DNA from: Flammeovirgaceae bacterium
GTDB lineage: Bacteria; Bacteroidota; Bacteroidia; Cytophagales; MED-G16
Assembly (NCBI GenBank): GCA_002696995.1
Contig: NZUF01000030.1
Coordinates: 53,519-58,578 of the forward strand
Direction: 5' to 3'
DNA: 5,060 nt
Below, one piece after another: positions 1-5,060 of the stretch. Position numbers and translations under genes: made by a program. The notes under the pieces are model-generated. The model was not told where the DNA came from and made no database searches. It saw only the letters and a program-made list of their open reading frames with translations. The first letter of the stretch is position 1, and the number at the start of each line of letters is the position of its first letter.

Positions 1-73
1 TAATCGATGGCCAGGTAACTTTATTTACCATTTCTTGATAAGATTCAGAGATTAAAACAATTAATTTATTCAT
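1..73 (-). CDS. secE: SecE, preprotein translocase subunit (N-terminal part only)
   Basis: The first 24 codons of a leftward gene that continues past position 1. They read MNKLIVLISESYQEM then VNKVTWPSI. The stretch ESYxEMVNKVTWPS is the conserved cytoplasmic start of bacterial SecE, just before the amphipathic helix and the membrane segment, which are outside the window. SecE is the small membrane subunit that clamps SecY in the SecYEG protein export channel. The ATG at 73 is chosen because it gives the normal short N-terminus of Bacteroidota SecE; there is no Shine-Dalgarno sequence upstream. The gene begins 24 nt after the 3' end of tRNA-Trp and is probably co-transcribed with it. In related genomes nusG and ribosomal protein genes follow. 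Identification is firm despite the short length, because of the motif and the tuf / tRNA-Trp context. Confidence 0.9.
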   Translation of the reverse strand, partial: MNKLIVLISESYQEMVNKVTWPSI

Positions 74-97
74 ACCAAAAAAATTAAAACGGCCAAG

Positions 98-170
98 CAC
101 GGGTGGAGTGACTCGAACACCCAACCAACGGTTTTGGAGACCGCTACTCTACCAATTGAGCTACACCCGT
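98..170 (-). tRNA. tRNA-Trp (anticodon CCA)
   Basis: A complete 73-nt cloverleaf on the minus strand. The acceptor stem ACGGGTG (170 to 164) pairs with CACCCGT (105 to 99), and the discriminator base at 98 is G, as expected for tRNA-Trp. The anticodon loop CTCCAAA gives anticodon CCA. The T arm has TTCGAGT between GGGTG and CACTC with one G-U pair. The 3' CCA is not encoded. It lies between tuf and secE, where many bacteria also have tRNA-Trp, and starts 10 nt after a GC-rich hairpin. Confidence 0.97.
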
Positions 171-180
171 ATTACTAAAA

Positions 181-199
181 TGCAGGCCAACGGCCTGCA
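181..199 (-). terminator. GC-rich hairpin after tuf, probable weak terminator
   Basis: A perfect 8-bp inverted repeat, TGCAGGCC and GGCCTGCA, separated by a 3-nt loop (GTT when read leftward). It is the only GC-rich structure in the gap between tuf and tRNA-Trp. Read leftward it is followed by TTTTAG, a short U-tract, so it fits a weak intrinsic terminator or a 3'-end stabilising and processing hairpin for the tuf transcript. Its right arm overlaps the last two bases of a candidate -7 promoter box, so transcripts from that promoter should start inside the stem and lack most of the 5' arm. Whether it terminates, processes or both cannot be told from sequence. Confidence 0.6.
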
Positions 200-229
200 A
201 ATTTAGAATAATTGTTATTATTTAACAAA
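198..229 (-). promoter_or_regulatory. Candidate Bacteroidota-type promoter for tRNA-Trp and secE
   Basis: Read leftward: TTTG at 229-226, a 20-nt spacer, then TAAATTTG at 205-198. This is an exact match to the Bacteroidota -33 / -7 pattern (TTTG or TTG, about 17-23 nt, TAnnTTTG). Transcription would start around 191-195, about 20-25 nt before the tRNA-Trp 5' end. AT-rich sequence makes chance matches possible, but the position between genes and the similarity to the two other candidate sites support it. Confidence 0.6.
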
Positions 230-246
230 TAAATAAGTTAAATAAT
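217..246. repeat. 10-bp perfect inverted repeat over the -33 element
   Basis: ATTATTTAAC at 217-226 is the exact reverse complement of GTTAAATAAT at 237-246, with a 10-nt spacer of A and T. The dyad covers the -33 element of the candidate tRNA-Trp promoter (226-229 falls at the inner edge). It could be a hairpin in the tuf 3' untranslated RNA, or a binding site for a dimeric regulator. The arms have only one G-C pair each, so an RNA hairpin would be weak. Confidence 0.5.
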
Positions 247-271
247 TAGCTAAAAAAAAATTTATAAAAAT

Positions 272-1459
272 TTAGTCTAAAATTTCGGTTACCTGACCTG
301 CTCCAACAGTTCTTCCACCCTCTCTAATTGCAAATCTTAGTCCTTGCTCAAGAGCAACTTTATTGATCAATTTAACTTCGATAGTTAAGTTATCTCCTGG
401 CATTACCATCTCAACTTTATCTGGTAACATAATTTCACCAGTAACATCAGTTGTTCTCATATAGAATTGAGGTCTATACTTATTAAAGAATGGCGTATGT
501 CTTCCACCTTCCTCTTTAGATAAAACATAAACTTCAGCCTTAAAATGAGCATGAGGATTAACTGATCCTGGCTTACAAATAATCATACCTCTTTTGATAT
601 CGGTTTTCTCAATACCTCTAAGAAGAAGACCAGCATTGTCACCAGCTTGACCTTTATCTAAAATCTTTCTAAACATTTCAACTCCTGTTATAGTAGACTT
701 TAAATCTTCTGCTCCCATACCAATAATATCAACAGCGTCACCAGTATTTGTTATACCTCTTTCAATTCTACCAGTTGCAACGGTACCTCTACCTGTAATA
801 GAGAATACATCTTCAACAGGCATTAAAAAGTCTTTATCTGTTTCTCTAGTAGGTTCTGGAATATAAGAATCAACATGACCCATCAGTTCCATTATTTTTT
901 CAACCCATTGAGCTTCACCATTAAGCGCACCTAAAGCAGAACCTTGAACAACAGGAATATCATCACCTGGGAACTTATAGAAATTTAAAAGTTCTCTAAT
1001 TTCCATTTCGACTAACTCCAAAAGTTCAGCATCATCAACAAGATCTACCTTGTTAATAAATACAACCAAAGCAGGAACTCCCACCTGTCTTGCTAAAAGG
1101 ATATGCTCTCTTGTTTGAGGCATAGGCCCATCAGTACCAGCTACAACTAGGATACCTCCATCCATTTGTGCGGCACCCGTTACCATATTTTTTACATAAT
1201 CTGCGTGACCAGGACAATCAACATGAGCATAATGTCTATTATCAGTTTGATATTCAACATGCGCAGTATTTATAGTAATACCCCTTTCTTTTTCTTCAGG
1301 AGCATTATCAATTTGTTCAAAATCTAACTTATCTGCTAAACCTTTATCCGCAAGGACTTTTGTAATAGCAGCAGTAAGAGTAGTTTTACCATGATCAACA
1401 TGACCTACTGTCCCAATATTCACATGGGGTTTCGATCTATCAAAGGATTCTTTTGCCAT
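272..1459 (-). CDS. tuf: Translation elongation factor EF-Tu
   Basis: Full-length EF-Tu of 395 residues, the usual size. This cytoplasmic GTPase delivers aminoacyl-tRNA to the ribosome. The G domain (about 1-205) has the P-loop GHVDHGKT at 19-26, the switch I segment near 51-65, DCPGH at 81-85, NKVD at 136-139 and SAL at 174-176. Domains 2 and 3 follow (about 211-300 and 302-393), with the conserved GGRHTPF at 318-324 and the C-terminal [13 protein letters not shown]. The ATG start gives the standard [19 protein letters not shown] beginning. It follows the tRNA-Tyr/Gly/Thr cluster and precedes tRNA-Trp and secE, the classic tuf neighbourhood (E. coli tufB also follows a tRNA-Thr/Tyr/Gly/Thr cluster). 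It probably has its own promoter at 1477-1506 in addition to read-through from the tRNA promoter. A small oddity is Gly108 in VVAGTDG, where most EF-Tu proteins have Ala. Base composition is less AT-rich than the right-hand genes, as expected for a highly expressed gene. Confidence 0.99.
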   Translation of the reverse strand: MAKESFDRSKPHVNIGTVGHVDHGKTTLTAAITKVLADKGLADKLDFEQIDNAPEEKERGITINTAHVEYQTDNRHYAHVDCPGHADYVKNMVTGAAQMDGGILVVAGTDGPMPQTREHILLARQVGVPALVVFINKVDLVDDAELLELVEMEIRELLNFYKFPGDDIPVVQGSALGALNGEAQWVEKIMELMGHVDSYIPEPTRETDKDFLMPVEDVFSITGRGTVATGRIERGITNTGDAVDIIGMGAEDLKSTITGVEMFRKILDKGQAGDNAGLLLRGIEKTDIKRGMIICKPGSVNPHAHFKAEVYVLSKEEGGRHTPFFNKYRPQFYMRTTDVTGEIMLPDKVEMVMPGDNLTIEVKLINKVALEQGLRFAIREGGRTVGAGQVTEILD

Positions 1460-1476
1460 AATTTTAAAATTTAACT

Positions 1477-1506
1477 CAAATTTAACTTATTTATATAATA
1501 ATACAA
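1477..1506 (-). promoter_or_regulatory. Candidate Bacteroidota-type promoter for tuf
   Basis: In the 65-nt gap between tRNA-Thr and tuf, read leftward: TTG at 1506-1504, a 19-nt spacer, then TAAATTTG at 1484-1477. The -7 box matches TAnnTTTG exactly. Transcription would start near 1470-1473, giving a very short leader of about 11-14 nt before the tuf ATG. This would let tuf be made independently of the tRNA genes. Confidence 0.6.
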
Positions 1507-1524
1507 TTTTTAACATTTTTTTCG

Positions 1525-1596
<72 letters not shown>

Positions 1597-1601
1597 ATAA
1601 G

Positions 1602-1674
1602 AGCGGGCGAAGAGATTCGAACCCTCGACCTACAGCTTGGAAGGCTGTCGCTCTACCAACTGAGCTACGCCCGC
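1602..1674 (-). tRNA. tRNA-Gly (anticodon TCC)
   Basis: A complete 73-nt cloverleaf. The acceptor stem GCGGGCG (1674 to 1668) pairs with CGCCCGC (1609 to 1603), with discriminator T at 1602, normal for tRNA-Gly. The anticodon stem ACAGC / GCTGT encloses CTTCCAA, giving anticodon TCC. The T stem (GAGGG / CTCTT) contains two G-U pairs and is the weakest helix. CCA is not encoded. It sits 21 nt after tRNA-Tyr and 5 nt before tRNA-Thr, so the three must be cut from one transcript. Confidence 0.97.
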
Positions 1675-1695
1675 TTATTTATTGTAAAAAATAAG

Positions 1696-1778
1696 TGGGG
1701 GGAGCAGGATTCGAACCTGCGAAGACATAAGTCAACAGATTTACAGTCTGCCCCAGTTGACCGCTTTGGTATCCCCCC
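1696..1778 (-). tRNA. tRNA-Tyr (anticodon GTA)
   Basis: A complete class II tRNA of 83 nt with a long variable arm. The acceptor stem GGGGGGA (1778 to 1772) pairs with TCCCCCC (1703 to 1697), with discriminator A at 1696. The anticodon loop CTGTAAA gives GTA. The T arm is GCAGG-TTCGAAT-CCTGC, fully paired. The long variable arm separates it from tRNA-Asp and other G-rich candidates and fits bacterial tRNA-Tyr. CCA is not encoded. It is the first gene of the leftward tRNA-tuf cluster. Confidence 0.97.
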
Positions 1779-1942
1779 ATACTTAAAACTTACAATTTTT
1801 TGCCTATTAAGCTCAAAGGTCAGCAAAATTATATTCTTTTTTAATTATTACAAATTTTTAAATACAAATTAAATTTTTAAAAAATTACTTATTGAAGTAG
1901 ATAAAAATTCATTATTAAATATTTACATTTATAATTGACAAA
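1779..1942. other. Divergent intergenic region between tRNA-Tyr and pyrH
   Basis: This 164-bp, very AT-rich gap separates the leftward tRNA operon from the rightward pyrH operon. It holds the candidate tRNA promoter (1824-1854). An 11-bp direct repeat, AAATTTTTAAA, is at 1852-1862 and 1871-1881, 19 bp apart start to start, just upstream of that promoter; it could act as an A/T-rich upstream element. For pyrH no exact TAnnTTTG box is present on the plus strand. The nearest are TACATTTA at 1924 and TATAATTG at 1930, each one base off and neither with a TTG at the right distance. No short coding sequence is supported. Confidence 0.6.
1824..1854 (-). promoter_or_regulatory. Candidate Bacteroidota-type promoter for the tRNA-Tyr/Gly/Thr-tuf operon
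   Basis: Read leftward: TTTG at 1854-1851, a 19-nt spacer, then TAATTTTG at 1831-1824, an exact match to TTTG / TAnnTTTG. Transcription would begin near 1818-1820, about 40 nt before the 5' end of tRNA-Tyr, leaving a short leader for RNase P to remove. It is the best placed of the three candidate promoters, since a stable-RNA operon must have a promoter here. Confidence 0.7.
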
Positions 1943-2647
1943 ATGAAATACAAAAGAATACTCTTAAAGTTAAGCGGCGAAGCATTAATGAGTGATAAAA
2001 GTTATGGTATTGACTCTTCACTTCTAGAAAAGTACTCACAACAAATCAAAAATATTCATGACAAAGGAATTGAAATTGCGATAGTTATTGGAGGTGGAAA
2101 TATTTATAGAGGTATTGAATCAGAAAAATCGGGAATAGATCGAGTTCAAGGGGATTATATGGGAATGCTAGCCACATTAATGAACAGTATGGCCCTACAA
2201 AGTCACTTAGAAAAGCTAGAGTGTGACACAAGGCTAATGTCAGGATTTAATATTGATCAAGTATGTGAGCCTTTTATAAGGAGAAGAGCAATTCGCCATT
2301 TAGAAAAAGGAAGAATTGTGATTTTTGGTGCAGGTCTTGGTAAACCATATTTTACAACAGACTCTACCGCAAGTCTTAGGGCTGTTGAGATAGAAGCTAA
2401 TATAGTACTTAAGGGCACTAGAGTTGATGGAGTATATGACTCAGATCCAGAGAAAGTTAAGGATGCTATAAAGTTTAATGAGATATCTTTTGATGAAGCC
2501 TATGAAAGAAACCTCAAAATTATGGATATGACTGCATTTACATTATGTAAAGAAAACAATTTACCTATCATAGTATTTGACATGAATAAACCTGGAAACT
2601 TAGTTAAGTTAGTAGAAGGGAAAAAAGTAGGAACTTTAATATATTAG
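1943..2647 (+). CDS. pyrH: UMP kinase (uridylate kinase)
   Basis: A 234-residue member of the amino acid kinase fold family that phosphorylates UMP to UDP with ATP, feeding pyrimidine nucleotide supply; bacterial PyrH is a cytoplasmic hexamer. Visible motifs are KRILLKLSGEAL at 4-15 (phosphate-binding lysine and glycine), VIGGGNIYRG at 48-57, DRVQGDYMGMLAT at 66-78 (UMP-binding aspartate D71), YFTTD at 136-140, KGTRVDGVYDSDP at 157-169 and MDMTAFT at 194-200. Length and start agree with the family; the ATG has only an A-rich upstream region (gacaaa) and no Shine-Dalgarno sequence. The usual GTGNP before the FTTD motif is GLGKP here (131-135). It is followed after 4 nt by frr, a widely conserved pair. 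In many bacteria rpsB and tsf precede it, but here a tRNA operon lies upstream in the opposite direction. Confidence 0.98.
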   Translation: MKYKRILLKLSGEALMSDKSYGIDSSLLEKYSQQIKNIHDKGIEIAIVIGGGNIYRGIESEKSGIDRVQGDYMGMLATLMNSMALQSHLEKLECDTRLMSGFNIDQVCEPFIRRRAIRHLEKGRIVIFGAGLGKPYFTTDSTASLRAVEIEANIVLKGTRVDGVYDSDPEKVKDAIKFNEISFDEAYERNLKIMDMTAFTLCKENNLPIIVFDMNKPGNLVKLVEGKKVGTLIY

Positions 2648-2651
2648 AATA

Positions 2652-3212
2652 ATGGAAGAAATAGATTTAATTTTAGAAGATACCAAAGAGAGGATGGATA
2701 AGTCCATTCAGTTTTTAATTACAGAGCTAAAAAAAATTAGAGCTGGAAAAGCTTCTCCTAGTATGCTTGATGGAATTATGGTTGAATATTATGGGGCCCC
2801 AACTCCACTTATACAAGTTGCTTCAATAACAACTCCAGATAGTAGAACTCTTTTTATTAAGCCTTGGGAGAAAACAATAATTCAAGATATCGAAAAATCT
2901 ATAGTAAATAGTGACTTGGGTCTCAACCCACAAAATGATGGAGAAAATGTAATAATAAATATTCCCCCTCTAACTGAAGAGAGAAGACTAGTTCTAGTGA
3001 AACAAATTAAAGGAGAAGGAGAAAAAGGAAAAATTAGCATAAGATCAGTTAGAAAGGAGTCCAATGAACTTATAAAAAAATTATCTAACGAAGGAGTATC
3101 TGAAGATGCAATTAGTGATGGAGAAAATGAAATTCAAAAAATAACTGATTCTAAAATTAACAAAGTAGATGAAGTTATTAAGTCTAAGGAGGTAGAAATT
3201 ACTACTATCTAG
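2652..3212 (+). CDS. frr: Ribosome recycling factor
   Basis: RRF of 186 residues (E. coli has 185). With EF-G it splits the ribosome after termination so that it can start again. The three-helix domain I is formed by about 1-29 and 106-186, and the beta domain II by about 31-104. Conserved segments include KKIRAGKASPSMLDGIMVEYYG at 27-48, ASITTPDSRTL at 57-67, SDLGLNP at 87-93, PPLTEERR at 105-112, and the helix with RSVRKESN at 131-138 where the 50S-contacting arginines lie. The ATG at 2652 is 4 nt after the pyrH stop, so the two are co-transcribed and perhaps translationally coupled. The last 8 nt overlap the end of the convergent nadD, and no strong hairpin terminator follows; only a run of nine T at 3222-3230, which is inside nadD. 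Confidence 0.98.
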   Translation: MEEIDLILEDTKERMDKSIQFLITELKKIRAGKASPSMLDGIMVEYYGAPTPLIQVASITTPDSRTLFIKPWEKTIIQDIEKSIVNSDLGLNPQNDGENVIINIPPLTEERRLVLVKQIKGEGEKGKISIRSVRKESNELIKKLSNEGVSEDAISDGENEIQKITDSKINKVDEVIKSKEVEITTI

Positions 3213-3753
3213 AATAATAACTTTTTTTTTGTATTTGCTTCATTACATTCAATGGGACAAGAGATGATATATCCTCGTTTCTAGCAACTTTTTTTCTTAT
3301 CAAGGATGAAGAAATATTATACAACCTTCCTGATAAAAAATTTTCTTTTTTTAAAGTAGATTCCCTAGGGTACACTAATATTTTATAGTTATTAATAATG
3401 TAATCACTTTCTTTCCAATCATTAATATTTTTATAATTGTCCTCTCCCATTAAAAGAATAAAATTATCATTTGGGTGTTTTTTAGATAACTCTAATAATG
3501 TTAGATAAGTATAGTTTGGTGTTTTCAAATTAAATTCCACTTTCGAGATAACAATTTTACTTTCACTCATTAATGCTAACCTCATGAGTTCATACCGATC
3601 ATTTTTATCTAAAACCTCTTCTTTATCTGGGCTCTTAGGAGAAAGCACCATCCATACACTATCAATCTCTGTTTTTTTTAAAATCTCTCTCGCAATATTC
3701 AGGTGACCATTATGAATTGGGTTAAAGGATCCAAAAAATAAACCTACAGTCAT
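3205..3753 (-). CDS. nadD: Nicotinate-nucleotide adenylyltransferase
   Basis: A 182-residue nucleotidyltransferase, near the short end for the family (about 185-215). NadD transfers AMP from ATP to nicotinate mononucleotide, making deamido-NAD in NAD synthesis. The N-terminal GSFNPIHNGHL at 8-18 carries the HxGH signature (H14, H17) for ATP binding. The second signature, ISSSLIR at 147-153, is the family's ISSTxIR. MGEDNYKNINDWK at 102-114 is the nicotinate-site region in the form seen in Bacteroidota. The ATG overlaps the gmk stop by 4 nt (ATGA), which decides the start and suggests coupled translation. Near the 3' end, a run of nine A in the coding strand encodes QKK at 175-177; slippage there would only change the last few residues. 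The stop overlaps the end of frr by 8 nt, tail to tail. Confidence 0.96.
   Translation of the reverse strand: MTVGLFFGSFNPIHNGHLNIAREILKKTEIDSVWMVLSPKSPDKEEVLDKNDRYELMRLALMSESKIVISKVEFNLKTPNYTYLTLLELSKKHPNDNFILLMGEDNYKNINDWKESDYIINNYKILVYPRESTLKKENFLSGRLYNISSSLIRKKVARNEDISSLVPLNVMKQIQKKSYYSR
3222..3230 (+). other. Nine-T run downstream of frr, inside nadD
   Basis: Ten nt past the frr stop the plus strand has nine T in a row. No GC-rich stem precedes it; the only nearby inverted repeat is GTAG / CTAC at 3192-3195 and 3202-3205, too weak and too far away. It may help end the pyrH-frr transcript, but I would not call it an intrinsic terminator. On the other strand it is the poly-A stretch at nadD codons 175-178. 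Confidence 0.35.
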
Positions 3754-4313
3754 ACAGATAAAAATTTGATAACTACATTTAAAATGTCCTTGGAAGCTTT
3801 TTTAATATCACTATTCATGATTTTTTCATCAAATTTCTCTTTATGAGATATCTCAATTTTTGCTTTATTAACCCGTTCTTTAATTTTGTATTTAGCATCT
3901 GTTCCCCTCTTAATGAGTCTTTCCTCTAAGTCTGATAAACTCGGGACATCTATAAAAATTGATAAAGAATCTTTCCCAAAATATTTTTTTAAATTTAATC
4001 CACCTAGTACATCAACATCAAATATTATATTTTTATTCTTGTCTGTTAATCTCTTTATTTCACTTTTTAGAGTTCCTTTAAAATCATCATTATAAACCTG
4101 TTCCCACTCAATAAACTCATTATTTTTTATATGTTCATTAAATTCATCTTTTGAAATAAAATAATAGTCAATCCCTTCTTTTTCATTTTTTCTAATTTCA
4201 CGAGTTGTCGAAGAAACAGAAAAAGAAAGGGACTTTAAATTTTCAAGTAAATAAGATGCAAGAGTTGACTTACCAGATCCAGATGGTGCAGATAGGATTA
4301 TATATTTAGACAT
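3750..4313 (-). CDS. gmk: Guanylate kinase
   Basis: A 187-residue P-loop kinase, standard length, that converts GMP and ATP to GDP and ADP in the cytoplasm. The P-loop APSGSGKST is at 9-17. The GMP-binding domain includes SVSSTTREIR at 32-41 (R38 and R41 for the GMP phosphate), GIDYYF at 47-52 and FIEWE at 67-71 (E69 for guanine). FDVDVLGG at 98-105 and LIKRGTD at 133-139 (lid arginine R136) are in Bacteroidota form, and R147 follows in IKERV. In the segment at 74-81 (YNDDFKGT) a lysine, K79, sits where the family usually has the second tyrosine of Y/F-Y-G-T/S. The ATG at 4313 places the P-loop at the normal distance. The gene follows birA after 37 nt and overlaps nadD by 4 nt; gmk-nadD is a pair seen in other Bacteroidota. 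Confidence 0.97.
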   Translation of the reverse strand: MSKYIILSAPSGSGKSTLASYLLENLKSLSFSVSSTTREIRKNEKEGIDYYFISKDEFNEHIKNNEFIEWEQVYNDDFKGTLKSEIKRLTDKNKNIIFDVDVLGGLNLKKYFGKDSLSIFIDVPSLSDLEERLIKRGTDAKYKIKERVNKAKIEISHKEKFDEKIMNSDIKKASKDILNVVIKFLSV

Positions 4314-4350
4314 ACTTAAAATTACTATCTTTTAGTATAATTTGAAATTA

Positions 4351-5060
4351 TTATAATAACTCAATACTTCCAAAGTCAAAATGTTTTATTTTATCAATAA
4401 TCATCAATGAAATTTTACCGTCATCTCTAACATCAATAATTTTACCTGAAAACCTATTTTCTTCTGATTTATAATTTAAGATTTCATTAAACCCTAAAAG
4501 TTTTTTTTTATATGATTCTTTATTTAGGCTACCCATTTCATTGTACTGTCTACTAAAATATGACTTAAATAGATCCAAAACGTCTTTCCTGTAAATTTTT
4601 TTATTTATTTCATTATAAATAGAGGTAGCTTTAATATTACCAAAATCTTTTTGGTTAATATTAATACCAATACCTAAAATAGATTTCTTTATTCTCTTTT
4701 TAAAAATTTGATTCTCAATTAAAATACCACATATCTTTTTATTATTGACATAAATATCATTTGGCCATTTTATTTTCACATTACTAAGTCCAATTTTTTT
4801 TAACAAATGATAGACTGATAAAGATGTTATTATATGAAGAACAAATTGTTCAGATAATTTTATTTTTGGAAATAAAATAAAGGAGAAAAGAAGGTTTTCT
4901 TGCCTGTTAGAATTCCAAAAGTTATTTCTTTGACCCTTTCCTTTAGTTTGAAAATCAGTAAGTACCATCGAACCTTCTTCTATCGAATTTTTTAATGAAA
5001 GTTGCATTAAAAAGTCATTGGTTGAGAGACATTCTGTCACATAAACATTAGTTTTGTCTT
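4351..5060 (-). CDS. birA: Biotin-[acetyl-CoA-carboxylase] ligase (5' end outside window)
   Basis: A biotin protein ligase, which makes biotinyl-AMP and attaches biotin to a lysine of acetyl-CoA carboxylase and similar enzymes. The reading frame is open to the right edge. The in-frame GTG at 5040 is not accepted as start, because the codons before it (DKTNVYV) complete the first beta strand leading into TECLSTND, where family members have I/V-x-x-x-E-x-x-STN. Counting from that GTG, motifs are STN 6-8, the biotin/adenylate loop GKGQRNN 34-40, KWPND 91-95, KKICGILIE 101-109 (catalytic lysine K102), GIGININQ 123-130, and a small C-terminal SH3-like domain from about 185. STN this close to the start suggests the short class without a DNA-binding N-terminal domain, but the true start is not visible. 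It lies upstream of gmk in the same direction. Confidence 0.93.
   Translation of the reverse strand, partial: DKTNVYVTECLSTNDFLMQLSLKNSIEEGSMVLTDFQTKGKGQRNNFWNSNRQENLLFSFILFPKIKLSEQFVLHIITSLSVYHLLKKIGLSNVKIKWPNDIYVNNKKICGILIENQIFKKRIKKSILGIGININQKDFGNIKATSIYNEINKKIYRKDVLDLFKSYFSRQYNEMGSLNKESYKKKLLGFNEILNYKSEENRFSGKIIDVRDDGKISLMIIDKIKHFDFGSIELL

Noticed and set aside
251..265. Run of nine A (nine T leftward) just after tuf, as a tuf terminator
   Set aside because: No stable stem precedes it; the nearby AAATTT repeats are A/T only. The GC-rich hairpin at 181-199 is the better candidate.
1852..1881. 11-bp direct repeat AAATTTTTAAA as part of a repeat array or origin
   Set aside because: Only two copies made solely of A and T, with no DnaA-box-like sequence or further copies nearby. 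It is noted only as a possible upstream promoter element.
1930..1935. TATAAT resembling a classical -10 box before pyrH
   Set aside because: It is 7 nt from the pyrH ATG, has no matching -35, and lies in nearly pure A/T sequence. Bacteroidota use a different box, so a chance match is more likely.
2882..3064. 60-residue open frame on the minus strand within frr
   Set aside because: It lies wholly inside frr on the opposite strand, has low-complexity serine- and phenylalanine-rich content, matches no family I know and has no start signal. It is a shadow of frr.
3186..3192. Perfect Shine-Dalgarno-like AAGGAGG near the end of frr
   Set aside because: It is made by the frr codons for Lys-Glu-Val, has no start codon at a suitable distance on that strand, and the window's real genes do not use Shine-Dalgarno sequences.
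3886..4095. 69-residue open frame on the plus strand within gmk
   Set aside because: It is entirely antisense to well-conserved gmk codons and is Ser/Phe/Leu-rich, as expected from the reverse of Lys/Glu-rich coding DNA.

Overview
This is a housekeeping stretch of an AT-rich bacterial chromosome, most likely from the Bacteroidota and probably a flavobacterium with a compact genome. The protein sequences (EF-Tu, UMP kinase, NadD with its GEDN motif, Gmk with its DVDVLGG motif) read like Flavobacteriales versions. No start codon has a convincing Shine-Dalgarno sequence. Three leftward intergenic sites match the Bacteroidota promoter pattern TTG/TTTG, 19-20 nt, TAnnTTTG. None of the four tRNA genes encodes its CCA end. 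The order and genus are inferred from remembered family sequences, not from a search.

Left half (1-1860, minus strand, read right to left): candidate promoter, tRNA-Tyr(GTA), tRNA-Gly(TCC), tRNA-Thr(GGT), a second candidate promoter, tuf (EF-Tu), then a structured gap of about 100 bp, tRNA-Trp(CCA), and the first 24 codons of secE running off the left edge. This is the old tRNA-tuf-tRNA-secE translation and secretion cluster. The gap after tuf holds an AT-rich 10-bp inverted repeat, a third candidate promoter and a GC-rich hairpin, packed so that the promoter start zone lies inside the hairpin.

Middle (1943-3212, plus strand): pyrH (UMP kinase) and frr (ribosome recycling factor) form a two-gene operon with a 4-nt gap, divergent from the tRNA operon. 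No good promoter for pyrH was found in the 164-bp divergent gap.

Right half (3205-5060, minus strand): birA (biotin protein ligase, 5' end beyond the right edge), gmk (guanylate kinase) and nadD (nicotinate-nucleotide adenylyltransferase) run in one direction. gmk and nadD overlap by 4 nt (ATGA). nadD and frr converge and overlap by 8 nt at their stop codons.

Together the genes cover translation elongation and recycling, nucleotide monophosphate phosphorylation (UMP, GMP), NAD synthesis and biotin attachment. I see no mobile element, CRISPR array, defence or biosynthetic system, and no sign of a new multi-gene system. The points worth a second look are the arrangement between tuf and tRNA-Trp, and substitutions in active-site motifs of PyrH, Gmk and BirA.
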